Assembly: GCF_002847285.1 (NCBI RefSeq)
Contig: NZ_CP025407.1
Span: 2,358,501 to 2,422,500 of the forward strand
DNA: 64,000 nt
Direction: 5' to 3'
From: Streptomyces sp. CMB-StM0423
GTDB lineage: Bacteria; Actinomycetota; Actinomycetes; Streptomycetales; Streptomycetaceae
Position numbers and translations under genes: made by a program
The notes under the pieces: generated by a model
What the model was told of the DNA's origin: nothing
The model's input: only the letters and a program-made list of their open reading frames with translations
Database searches by the model: none
Part shown: piece after piece, positions 41,851 through 50,393 of the stretch
How positions within the stretch are numbered: the stretch's first letter is position 1
Layout of the letters: every line of letters begins with the position of its first letter

Positions 41851-44800
41851 GTGCTCTCCGCGCGAGCGGAGGTGGTCCGGTATCCCTGACATGTTGAGCT
41901 GTCAGGGATACGTGCTCTCCGCGCGAGCGGAGGTGGTCCGTACGCGGCGGCCCGCGAGCACGGCTTCCATGTGTGCTCTCCGCGCGAGCGGAGGTGGTCC
42001 GGGGCACGCCGAGCCAAGGCCACCCGGGGGTAGGTGCTCTCCGCGCGAGCGGAGGTGGTCCGAGGCGGTCGAGGCCGTCGGCGACGGCTTGTGCGTGCTC
42101 TCCGCGCGAGCGGAGGTGGTCCGGCGGTCGCCCGCGACCAGCTGCAGCCGGGCGAGTGCTCTCCGCGCGAGCGGAGGTGGTCCGGAGATCGCCGCGCACA
42201 AGCGCCGGCTGCGCGCGTGCTCTCCGCGCGAGCGGAGGTGGTCCGTTCACCCGCGAGTACATCGCCAAGATCCGGGAGTGCTCTCCGCGCGAGCGGAGGT
42301 GGTCCGTACGAGTCCAGCAGTTCCAGACCGAAGCGGTGGTGCTCTCCGCGCGAGCGGAGGTGGTCCGGCGCACGGTGCCTTCGCCGATCGGGTCCGGGAG
42401 TGCTCTCCGCGCGAGCGGAGGTGGTCCGCGAACCGGCGTGCCGCCGAAACGGAAAGGGCCGTGCTCTCCGCGCGAGCGGAGGTGGTCCGCCCAGGCTCAA
42501 CCCGCTCCAGCCCAAGTACCCGTGCTCTCCGCGCGAGCGGAGGTGGTCCGTGGCAGCCGCAGGTCGGCGATCTCGTGAGCGAGTGCTCTCCGCGCGAGCG
42601 GAGGTGGTCCGCCTGAGAGCGGTACGGAACGCGCTGACCGCCTGTGCTCTCCGCGCGAGCGGAGGTGGTCCGCTCGAAACGGCAGCGACATCATCGGCGG
42701 CAGGGGTGCTCTCCGCGCGAGCGGAGGTGGTCCGGCGGCGGCGCGGGGAAAGGCCGACGCCGACCGGTGCTCTCCGCGCGAGCGGAGGTGGTCCGGTGCC
42801 GTTCCGCAACCCGCTCGCCCCGGAGAAGTGCTCTCCGCGCGAGCGGAGGTGGTCCGTCCTGGAGCCGGCCGTCGACGGCGGTTTCGTCGTGCTCTCCGCG
42901 CGAGCGGAGGTGGTCCGACTACTGGCTTCGCATCGGGGTGGCGGCAGCGGTGCTCTCCGCGCGAGCGGAGGTGGTCCGGACGACACCACGTCTACGGCCG
43001 CCGAGCAGGTGTGCTCTCCGCGCGAGCGGAGGTGGTCCGGAGAGCGCGGTGACCGAGACCGAGACCGAAGAGTGCTCTCCGCGCGAGCGGAGGTGGTCCG
43101 CCGCGCGCTGGGCTCGGATCCGTTGTGCTCCCGTGCTCTCCGCGCGAGCGGAGGTGGTCCGTCGGCGATGGCGCGGCCGAGGAGGTCCCCCCGGTGCTCT
43201 CCGCGCGAGCGGAGGTGGTCCGATCGAGGGGCAGACGATCTCGGCCAGGGTGTGGTGCTCTCCGCGCGAGCGGAGGTGGTCCGGCGTCCATCAGGACGCG
43301 CTTCGCGATGTGTCGGTGCTCTCCGCGCGAGCGGAGGTGGTCCTGCCGCTGGGGAGGTGGCGGGAGACGGGCCGGAGTGCTCTCCGCGCGAGCGGAGGTG
43401 GTCCGGCGAAACGCTTCTCGACGCTCATCTCCAGCACGTGCTCTCCGCGCGAGCGGAGGTGGTCCGGAAGATCGGGTCGATCGTGGACAGCTTGATGGGT
43501 GCTCTCCGCGCGAGCGGAGGTGGTCCGCACGAACATCGCCTGCTCGTCGGTGAACTCCAGTGCTCTCCGCGCGAGCGGAGGTGGTCCGCTCTAGCCGACG
43601 TGCGCGTGCGGCGTCGGCGAGTGCTCTCCGCGCGAGCGGAGGTGGTCCGGTGCTGGCGCTGTACGTCGAGCGTGACGTTCCGTGCTCTCCGCGCGAGCGG
43701 AGGTGGTCCGAATCCTCCAATGGGATGGGTGGGGATGAAGCAGTGCTCTCCGCGCGAGCGGAGGTGGTCCGCACGTGAGCGACGTCTTCGGGAGCCTCGA
43801 CTAGTGCTCTCCGCGCGAGCGGAGGTGGTCCGCGTGCCGCCGCGTACTCCGCTGCCGGCGTTCCGTGCTCTCCGCGCGAGCGGAGGTGGTCCGCACGCCC
43901 TCGACCACCCCGAGCCGCCGAAGCGGTGCTCTCCGCGCGAGCGGAGGTGGTCCGGAGGAAGTCCCAGTCCGTCGAGGAGAAGTGCTGTGCTCTCCGCGCG
44001 AGCGGAGGTGGTCCGTCGTAGATGCCTGGCTGGCGCGCCTCGGCACCGTGCTCTCCGCGCGAGCGGAGGTGGTCCGTTGAGGTCACCGACGCCGCGCAGG
44101 TGCTCCCCGTGCTCTCCGCGCGAGCGGAGGTGGTCCGGTGAATGGCGAGTTCGACCCGTACGGCAAGACGTGCTCTCCGCGCGAGCGGAGGTGGTCCGTT
44201 CCGTATGTCCCGCGGCAGGCGCCCCTTATCGTGCTCTCCGCGCGAGCGGAGGTGGTCCGATCGGGACGGCCAAGACCCCTGGCACGGTCTCGTGCTCTCC
44301 GCGCGAGCGGAGGTGGTCCGCTGTCAGTCCGCGGCTGCCGGGGCCGGTGCGGGTGCTCTCCGCGCGAGCGGAGGTGGTCCGCCCGGCCCGCGTACGGGGT
44401 GGCGTCAGGCGCGGTGCTCTCCGCGCGAGCGGAGGTGGTCCGCCGTTCGGCATCACCGCGGACGCTGCCCGCAAGTGCTCTCCGCGCGAGCGGAGGTGGT
44501 CCGCGCAGGGGCGGCGGCCTGCGCCGGATGTCGCTGTGCTCTCCGCGCGAGCGGAGGTGGTCCGTTCCTGGTCCCGTGGGCGGCCGGTATGTCCGCGTGC
44601 TCTCCGCGCGAGCGGAGGTGGTCCGATCGCCGAACTGATCACGAACAAGCCCTACCTGTGCTCTCCGCGCGAGCGGAGGTGGTCCGGAGAAGCCGTGACC
44701 ACGCCGCGCAGTGCCGCGGTGCTCTCCGCGCGAGCGGAGGTGGTCCGACCGTGACGCCATGGGCGACGGGCAGACGCTCGTGCTCTCCGCGCGAGCGGAG

Positions 44801-45602
44801 GTGGTCCAGCGCGGGGAGGTCGGCCCGGATCTGGCGACCCTGTGCTCTCCGCGCGAGCGGAGGTGGTCCGCTGCCGGTCCTCGAACAGAGCCCACAGTGG
44901 GCGTGCTCTCCGCGCGAGCGGAGGTGGTCCGGCGTGGCGGTCGAAGAAGTCGAAGCTCCGCATGTGCTCTCCGCGCGAGCGGAGGTGGTCCGCGGGTCAC
45001 CTACGTGCACCCGGCCGACGGCCGGTGCTCTCCGCGCGAGCGGAGGTGGTCCCGTCCCCCTCCGCCGCCACGCAAGTCAAGCAACGTGCTCTCCGCGCGA
45101 GCGGAGGTGGTCCGCCGCCCGAGGCGACGAGCAAGGTCTCTGATCTGTGCTCTCCGCGCGAGCGGAGGTGGTCCGTGAGCGCCAGCACCCGGCGGGAGGC
45201 GTGCGTCGTGCTCTCCGCGCGAGCGGAGGTGGTCCGTTCGCTGTCGGCGACGTCGAGGACATCAACCGGTGCTCTCCGCGCGAGCGGAGGTGGTCCGCGG
45301 CAGGCAGGCAGTGTTGGCGGCCACCGAACGTGCTCTCCGCGCGAGCGGAGGTGGTCCGAAGGGCGATGTCCTCTGGGTGACCGAGGAGATGTGCTCTCCG
45401 CGCGAGCGGAGGTGGTCCGCACGTCCACACGTGGGCGGTCACGACGAACGGGTGCTCTCCGCGCGAGCGGAGGTGGTCCGCGGCAGGCAGGCAGTGTTGG
45501 CGGCCACCGAACGTGCTCTCCGCGCGAGCGGAGGTGGTCCGAACAAGGCAACTCACGGCCCTGTCGACCTCCGGTGCTCTCCGCGCGAGCGGAGGTGGTC
45601 CG
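41851..45602 (+). CRISPR. CRISPR array 2, type I-E, 62 repeats
   Basis: 62 repeats of 29 bp, first at 41851 and last at 45574, with 61 spacers nearly all 32 bp (61-bp period; a 33-bp spacer follows the repeat ending at 42672). The repeat begins GTGCTC, has the stem CTCCGC-GCGA-GCGGAG and ends GTGGTCCG. Repeats are almost identical; those at 43316, 44780 and 45025 end in T, A and C instead of G. The first spacer is a perfect inverted repeat, and the spacers at 45298 and 45481 are identical. Leader position puts the youngest spacers at the low-coordinate end. Confidence 0.98.
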
Positions 45603-45927
45603 CCCCGGGTCAGCAGGCCGCCCTCGGCCGTCCAGTGGGCTCATCAGCCCTGGAAGGCTCGCAACCCGAGCACGGCGTCGAGCCGGCCGCCCCGCACCTG
45701 GGGCCGTCATCAGCCCTTGAGCGCTCGAAAATTGGTCTCTAGGTCCCAGCATCTTGGTCGTCAGAGGTCAGCCCGAGAGGGATCACAACGCCACTTCGGC
45801 CATATCGGTCAAATCTGACGCTTTCGCGGCCGCGGGGCATGCGCGGGATTCCCTCGCTGACAAGCCGTCAGGTATACTTCTGACCTGCGAGAATACCGGG
45901 AAATCGAACGTCCTCCGGAGCCGTGTG
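45603..45927. other. Gene-free stretch after array 2
   Basis: No coding frame or complete tRNA found. Two similar short blocks (TCATCAGCCCTGGAAGGCTCG-like at about 45640, and TCATCAGCCCTTGAGCGCTCG-like at about 45710) and an AT-richer stretch near 45870 precede the tRNA fragment. This is the end of the island. Confidence 0.4.
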
Positions 45928-45954
45928 CGCAGGTTCGAATCCTGCCGGGGGCAC
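45928..45954 (+). other. 3' fragment of a tRNA (Arg-like), attachment-site remnant
   Basis: CGCAGG-TTCGAAT-CCTGC followed by CGGGGGC-AC is a T arm plus acceptor 3' strand, most like the tRNA-Arg genes that begin GCCCCCG. No matching 5' acceptor strand, D arm or anticodon arm lies upstream, and the sequence before it is unrelated. The native terminator follows. It is the scar of an element whose body lies on the lower-coordinate side. Confidence 0.7.
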
Positions 45955-45971
45955 CTCGCTTGAGGTGCCCG

Positions 45972-46009
45972 AGACCCCGTGACCAGCGCAAGCGCTGAGT
46001 GCGGGGTCT
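45972..46009 (+). terminator. tRNA terminator
   Basis: AGACCCCG and CGGGGTCT arms around an inner AGCGC/GCGCT hairpin, followed by TCTTG. It is placed 18 bases after the tRNA 3' end, as is usual for a tRNA terminator. Confidence 0.7.
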
Positions 46010-46193
46010 TCTTGTGTGCGGGCGACGGCCGTCGGTTCCCGGGGCCGGCGATGCGTGGGGGTCCGTGCGACAGGCGTGTGCGCGTGACGGCGCAACCGTG
46101 GCGCTACCGGGGTCCTGTACCTCTGGTGTGCGCGAGAAAGCAGCGATGCGTGCGAGTCAGCCGACGACACCCCCACGACCGTCTGGAGACGAC

Positions 46194-46427
46194 ATGTCGC
46201 AACGACCATCCCGCCGTGGCTTCCTGGGGATAGCCGCGGTCGCCGTGGCCGGCGCACCCGTGATCTGCTCCGGTCCGGCCTTCGCCGCGGGGCCGCGCGA
46301 GTTGCCGATCGTGAACCGTCCCGACCATCCCGGCGCGGTCTACCCGTCCGCCGGCCTGCGGCAGGCACAGGCCGAGCCGCTCAACGCCACCGTCGACTGC
46401 GCGCTGTCCGGACGGAGGGGCCAGTGA
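46194..46427 (+). CDS. Small Tat-signal protein before the amidase
   Basis: 77 residues from ATG 46194 with a GGAGA box. The leader SRRGFLGIAAVAVAGAP and cleavage near AFA-AG form a twin-arginine signal peptide. The mature part is only about 45 residues (PRELPIVNRPDHPGAVYPSA and on) with no known domain. The stop overlaps the GTG of the amidase gene. The amidase itself lacks a signal peptide, so the two may be a split secretion unit or a damaged fusion. Confidence 0.65.
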   Translation: MSQRPSRRGFLGIAAVAVAGAPVICSGPAFAAGPRELPIVNRPDHPGAVYPSAGLRQAQAEPLNATVDCALSGRRGQ

Positions 46428-47170
46428 CCACCTTCGTCTCCCGGTCCGGCTGGGGTGCACGCGCTCCGCGGAACACCAACGCCAACATCACGCCCCAGCA
46501 CGGCGGGGTGACCATCCATCACGTCGACGCCGTCCGCGTCGCCCGCGCGAATCACGCGGACTGCGCCGCCCAGGTGCGCGGGATCCAGAACTACCACATG
46601 GACAGCAACGGCTGGGCCGACATCGCGTACAGCCACCTCGTCTGCGTGCATGATTACGTGTTCCAGGGCCGCGGTGAGAACCGCCGCACGGCGGCGAACG
46701 GCACCGATCCGGGCAACCAGAACTGGTACGCCGTCTGCGGTCTCGTCGGCGGGACCGCCGGCGACTACGACACCATCACCACCGGCCTGATCAACGCCTT
46801 CCGTTACGCCGTCAACCGGCTGCGCACGCAGGGTGGTGCGGCCCGGGCCATCTGCGGCCATCGGGACCACCTGAGCACCGGCTGCCCGGGGAACCTGTAC
46901 GTGAACGGCGTGCTCAACGGCGCGACGAACCCCGGCGGCGGCCCGCTCCCCCACCCCGGCGTCAACTTCCGCCAGCCGCCGACCTTCAGCCACGCGAGCG
47001 TGGCCACGTGGCAGAACCAGATGAACGCCCGCCACGGCTACGGCCTCACCGCGGACGGCGCCTACGGCCCCAACTCGTACGCGGCGTGCCGGGACTTCCA
47101 GTCGAAGAAGGGCCTCGCCGTCGACGGCATCGTCGGCCCCGCCACCTGGGGTGCCACCTTCCCGGCCTGA
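46424..47170 (+). CDS. Peptidoglycan amidase (PGRP type) with binding domain
   Basis: 248 residues from GTG 46424. The amidase_2/PGRP domain shows FVSRSGWGARAPR, TIHHVDAVRVARANHADCA, NWYAVCGLVGGTAGDYDTI and CGHRDHLSTGCPGN, giving the zinc-binding His residues. A peptidoglycan-binding domain follows (TWQNQMNARHGYGLTADGAY, GPNSYAACRDFQSKKGLAVD). It should cleave the N-acetylmuramoyl-L-alanine bond in the cell wall. No signal peptide is present. Confidence 0.85.
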   Translation: MTTFVSRSGWGARAPRNTNANITPQHGGVTIHHVDAVRVARANHADCAAQVRGIQNYHMDSNGWADIAYSHLVCVHDYVFQGRGENRRTAANGTDPGNQNWYAVCGLVGGTAGDYDTITTGLINAFRYAVNRLRTQGGAARAICGHRDHLSTGCPGNLYVNGVLNGATNPGGGPLPHPGVNFRQPPTFSHASVATWQNQMNARHGYGLTADGAYGPNSYAACRDFQSKKGLAVDGIVGPATWGATFPA

Positions 47171-47571
47171 GGGACGGCGCAGCCGGGAGGGCGGGTCACC
47201 GCTTCGGTGCGGGCCGGGTCCGGGTGGGTGCTTGCGGGTCGTGCGGCGCGTAGTCGCCGGGCGGCGAGGGCGGTGATCAGCAGCGGGGCAAGCAGGATGA
47301 GTACGCCCGGCGCGGCCGGGAGGGTGGGGAAGTCCGCGTACGCGACGACCGCGCCCTCCTGCTCCACGCGGCACCCGACTCCGAGCGGTCCGACGCTGTG
47401 CTCGACTCGGTACCAGCCTTCGCCGTCGAGGCTCTCGCGGGCGATGTCCTCACAGTCCAGCACGCGCAGCGGCCACTCGGCGGGAAGGACCGCCAGCACG
47501 AGCACCTGCAAGGCGCCCGCCACCGCGAGGAGTGGGAGCGGCGGGAGGCGGCAGCACTCATGGCGGCCCAC
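47062..47571 (-). CDS. Possible small membrane protein
   Basis: 169 residues on the minus strand with two membrane segments (LPLLAVAGALQVLVLAVLP and APGVLILLAPLLITALAARR) around an exposed part with CEDIARESLDGEGWYRVE. The last 35 codons run antisense through the amidase gene, so the true stop may have been lost. Family unknown. Confidence 0.5.
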   Translation of the reverse strand: MGRHECCRLPPLPLLAVAGALQVLVLAVLPAEWPLRVLDCEDIARESLDGEGWYRVEHSVGPLGVGCRVEQEGAVVAYADFPTLPAAPGVLILLAPLLITALAARRLRAARPASTHPDPARTEAVTRPPGCAVPQAGKVAPQVAGPTMPSTARPFFDWKSRHAAYELGP

Positions 47572-47635
47572 TGTAAGCCGCCCGCCGGTCAGCCGCCCCT
47601 GCCCGCACCGGACGCGGCTGCGACCCCGGCGCGCG

Positions 47636-48427
47636 CTACGGCTTGCGGGCTACGCCGCCGTAGGCGGCCACCTCCGGCGGGGTCTCCGCGGTGGGGTCCG
47701 GGTGCCAGCGGGGGCAGGAGACCACGCCCGGGGGCAGGAGGTGCAGGTTCTCGAAGTAGCGCTCGATCTGGTGGGGGGCGCGCGGGGTGTACGGGACCGC
47801 CGCTCTCGGGTTGTGGCGGTGGAGGGCCTCGACGTAGGCCGGGTCGGTGGTCGTGCCGTCGTTGAGGGCCAGGTGGCTGCCCGGGGGCAGGGCGGCCAGG
47901 AGGCGGCGTACGAGGGACCGGGCCTCGTCGTAGTCCTCGATCAGGCCGAGGATCCCCATCAGCATCAGCCCCACCGGCCGCGTGAAGTCCAGTGTGCGCG
48001 CCGCCTCTTCGAGGATCCGGTCGGTGTCGCGGGCGTCGGCGTCGACGTACTGGCACCGGCCCTCGGGGGTGGAGGTGAGCAGGGCCCGGGCGTGGGCCAG
48101 GACCAGGGGGTCGTTGTCGACGTAGACGATCCGCGCCTCCGGCGCGGTGCGCTGGGCGATCTCGTGGGTGTTGTCGGCCGTGGGCAGTCCGCTGCCGACG
48201 TCCAGGAACTGGCGGATGCCCGCGTCGCGTACCAGGTGGCCGACCGCGCGGCCGGTGAACTGCCGGGAGTGGCGCGTGATGTCGGCCATCCCCGGGAAGA
48301 CCGAGAGGATCGCCGCCGCGGCGGCCCGGTCGGCCTCGTAGTTGTCCTCGCCGCCGAGCAGGTGGTTCCAGATACGCGCCGAATGCGGGCGGCTCGTGTC
48401 GATCGCGTCCGGTGCGTGGTCTGCCAT
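47636..48427 (-). CDS. SAM-dependent methyltransferase (Methyltransf_19)
   Basis: 263 residues from ATG 48427. IDTSRPHSARIWNHLLGGED, FLDVGSGLPTADNTHE (SAM-binding), IVYVDNDPLVLAHARALL and PHQIERYFENLHLLPPGVV identify the DUF574/Methyltransf_19 group, the same family as the gene at 25048. It is a stand-alone chromosomal copy of normal length. Substrate unknown. Confidence 0.85.
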   Translation of the reverse strand: MADHAPDAIDTSRPHSARIWNHLLGGEDNYEADRAAAAAILSVFPGMADITRHSRQFTGRAVGHLVRDAGIRQFLDVGSGLPTADNTHEIAQRTAPEARIVYVDNDPLVLAHARALLTSTPEGRCQYVDADARDTDRILEEAARTLDFTRPVGLMLMGILGLIEDYDEARSLVRRLLAALPPGSHLALNDGTTTDPAYVEALHRHNPRAAVPYTPRAPHQIERYFENLHLLPPGVVSCPRWHPDPTAETPPEVAAYGGVARKP

Positions 48428-48559
48428 CAGGACCGCCCTGGGGGTCGCGGGGGTGGAACTAGGTGGAGCGCGGTGCGTCGGGGCCAACGTACTGCGGAGT
48501 GCCGGGCGCGAGGAAGGCCGCTTGACCCTCACGTGGCGTGAGGGGGCATCGTCGGGGGC

Positions 48560-49357
48560 GTGGCGGAACATCTGACCGTGGGGCGCGTGGCCGGGTTGGC
48601 CGGGGTGAGCGTGCGCACGCTGCCTCACTACGACGAGATCGGCCTCGTGCGGCCCTCCGCGCGGACCGCGGCCGGCTACCGGACGTACGCGGCGGGCGAC
48701 GTGGAGCGGCTGCGCGAGGTGCTCGGGTACCGGCGGCTGGGGTTCGGGCTGCGGGAGATCGCGGAACTGGTCGACGACCCGGCCACCGACGCGGCGGTCA
48801 TGCGGGCGCAGCGGCCGCCGGGGGCGGCACGGTGTGTGGCGGCCAGTGCGCAGCGGCTGCCGTTCCCTGACGGGGCGTTCGACGCGGCCATGGCGGTGAG
48901 CACCGTGCACCACCGGCCGGACCCGGTGGCCGGGCTGCGGGAGATGCGGCGCGTGGCGCGGCGGGTGGTGGTGTTCACGTACGACGCCTGCGACCCGGGC
49001 CGGCGCGAGCGGTTCCGGCTCACCCGCGACTACCTGCCGGAGTTCGCCGGACTCCGCACGGACTGGCCGGCGCTGGCCGACCTGACGCGCGCGATCGGCG
49101 GGCGCGCGGAGCCGGTGCTCATCCCGTGGGACTGCGCGGACGGCTTCTTCGAGGCGCACCGGCGGCAGCCCGAGGCGTACCTGGAGGACCGCGTGCGCCG
49201 CGCGGTGTCGGTGTGGACGAGGGTGGGCCCGGAGGCGGAGCGCCGGGCGGTGACCGGCCTCCGCGACGACCTCGCCTCGGGCCGCTGGACGGAGCGCAAC
49301 CGCGGCCTCCTCGCCCTCGACGCGGCCGAACTGGGCCTCCGTCTTCTCATCGCCTGA
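48560..49357 (+). CDS. MerR head fused to the end of a methyltransferase
   Basis: 265 residues from GTG 48560. Residues 1-85 are a MerR HTH (TVGRVAGLAGVSVRTLPHYD, GLVRPSARTAAGYRTYAAGD, LREIAELVDDP). From residue 91 (RPPGAARCVAASAQRLPFPD) the sequence is the second half of a class I methyltransferase (GAFDAAMAVSTVHHRPDPVA, LREMRRVARRVVVFTYD), lacking the first SAM-binding glycine motif. Both halves look like parts of longer proteins, so I infer a deletion that joined two genes in frame. The methyltransferase half is probably inactive. Confidence 0.75.
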   Translation: MAEHLTVGRVAGLAGVSVRTLPHYDEIGLVRPSARTAAGYRTYAAGDVERLREVLGYRRLGFGLREIAELVDDPATDAAVMRAQRPPGAARCVAASAQRLPFPDGAFDAAMAVSTVHHRPDPVAGLREMRRVARRVVVFTYDACDPGRRERFRLTRDYLPEFAGLRTDWPALADLTRAIGGRAEPVLIPWDCADGFFEAHRRQPEAYLEDRVRRAVSVWTRVGPEAERRAVTGLRDDLASGRWTERNRGLLALDAAELGLRLLIA

Positions 49358-49429
49358 CCCCGTTCCTCCCTTTCCGCCCGGTCCCGGGCGGAACGCGGCA
49401 GAATGCAGGCCACACCGGAGGGAGCGGAT

Positions 49430-49462
49430 ATGACAACAGGCTTATCCGGGGCGGCCCGATGA
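49430..49462 (+). CDS. Ten-codon leader ORF
   Basis: ATG with a strong GGAGGGAG box opens ten codons (MTTGLSGAAR) and stops in an ATGA overlap with the next gene, which has no box of its own at that ATG. This is a candidate for translational coupling. Confidence 0.35.
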   Translation: MTTGLSGAAR

Positions 49463-49659
49463 CCGGCCCGCGCGGGGGCATCCGGATGCTCAGGTTCATC
49501 CTCGTGCTGGAGCTCGTCCTCCAGCTCTCCGGCCTGGTCACCATGTCGGCCTACCGCATCCCGCTGGGCCTCGGGCTGATGCTCACCGGCTGCGCCGTCC
49601 TGACGCTCTACGTCCTCCACAGCCGACGGCGGCTGCGCGGCCCGAGCCCGCTGCCGTGA
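49459..49659 (+). CDS. Small two-helix membrane protein
   Basis: 66 residues from ATG 49459 (an internal ATG at 49486 is possible). Two membrane helices, LRFILVLELVLQLSGLVTM and PLGLGLMLTGCAVLTLYVL, and a basic C-terminus. Function unknown. Confidence 0.5.
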   Translation: MTGPRGGIRMLRFILVLELVLQLSGLVTMSAYRIPLGLGLMLTGCAVLTLYVLHSRRRLRGPSPLP

Positions 49660-49758
49660 GTGACCCGTGAGCCGCGGCGACCGCTTTCCCCCGAACGGGC
49701 ACGGCTTGCCGGGTGAATGCGTTTGCGGGCGGTGGGTCCCGCCGGTTAGGAAACAGGG

Positions 49759-50319
49759 ATGCTACGAGGCACGAAGGTCGGGCTCAGGGCCCGGCACGCG
49801 GACGACATCCCGGTTCTGCAGGCCGACCTCTACGACGACGTCGTCGCCGGCTCCCGGGCCCAGGCCACGCCGTGGCGGCCGGTCGCCGCCGCGTCGAAGG
49901 ACAACCCGCTGCTGGTCGACGACAAGGCCGAGGGGATCGTCCCGTTCTCGGTGGTGGAGCTGGACGGCGGGGCGCTGGTCGGCACGGCGGCGCTGTGGGG
50001 CATCGACACCCATCACCGGTCCGCACACGTGGGCCTCGGGCTCATGCCGTACGCGCGCGGCAAGGGCTACGGCACCGACATCGTCGCCGCGCTCTGCCAC
50101 TACGGCTTCGTCGTACGCGGCCTGCACCGGCTGCAGATCGAGACCCTGGCCGACAACGCCGCCATGCTGCGCGCCGCCGAGCGCAACGGCTTCGTCCGCG
50201 AGGGCGTGCTGCGCTCCTCGGCCTGGGTGCTGGGCACGTTCCTGGACGAGGTGATCCTCGGGCTGCTCGCCGCCGACTGGCGGCCGGAGGCGCCCGCGCG
50301 GGCGGACGGCGGCCGCTGA
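49759..50319 (+). CDS. GNAT-family N-acetyltransferase
   Basis: 186 residues from ATG 49759. KVGLRARHADDIPVLQADLY at the start, GTAALWGIDTHHRSAHVGLG, the acetyl-CoA loop RGKGYGTDIVAAL and ERNGFVREGVLR at the end fit RimJ/RimL-type acetyltransferases. These acetylate protein N-termini or small amines; the substrate cannot be told. Confidence 0.85.
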   Translation: MLRGTKVGLRARHADDIPVLQADLYDDVVAGSRAQATPWRPVAAASKDNPLLVDDKAEGIVPFSVVELDGGALVGTAALWGIDTHHRSAHVGLGLMPYARGKGYGTDIVAALCHYGFVVRGLHRLQIETLADNAAMLRAAERNGFVREGVLRSSAWVLGTFLDEVILGLLAADWRPEAPARADGGR

Positions 50320-50393
50320 CGGATCGTCCGATCGTTGGTACCGCGCGCGAGCCGCGGGGGTCCGGCACCCCGAACCTTTGGCATGCTGCACTC

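Noticed and set aside
41891..45742. Long open frames rich in LSARAEVVR and SPRERRWS on the + strand and PPPLARRA and TTSARAEST on the - strand
   Set aside because: They are translations of the CRISPR repeat every 61 bases; the repeat has no stop in these frames.
45868..46368. Minus-strand frame ending with a PPAGFEPAH segment
   Set aside because: That segment is the usual false translation of a tRNA T arm; it marks the tRNA fragment, not a gene.
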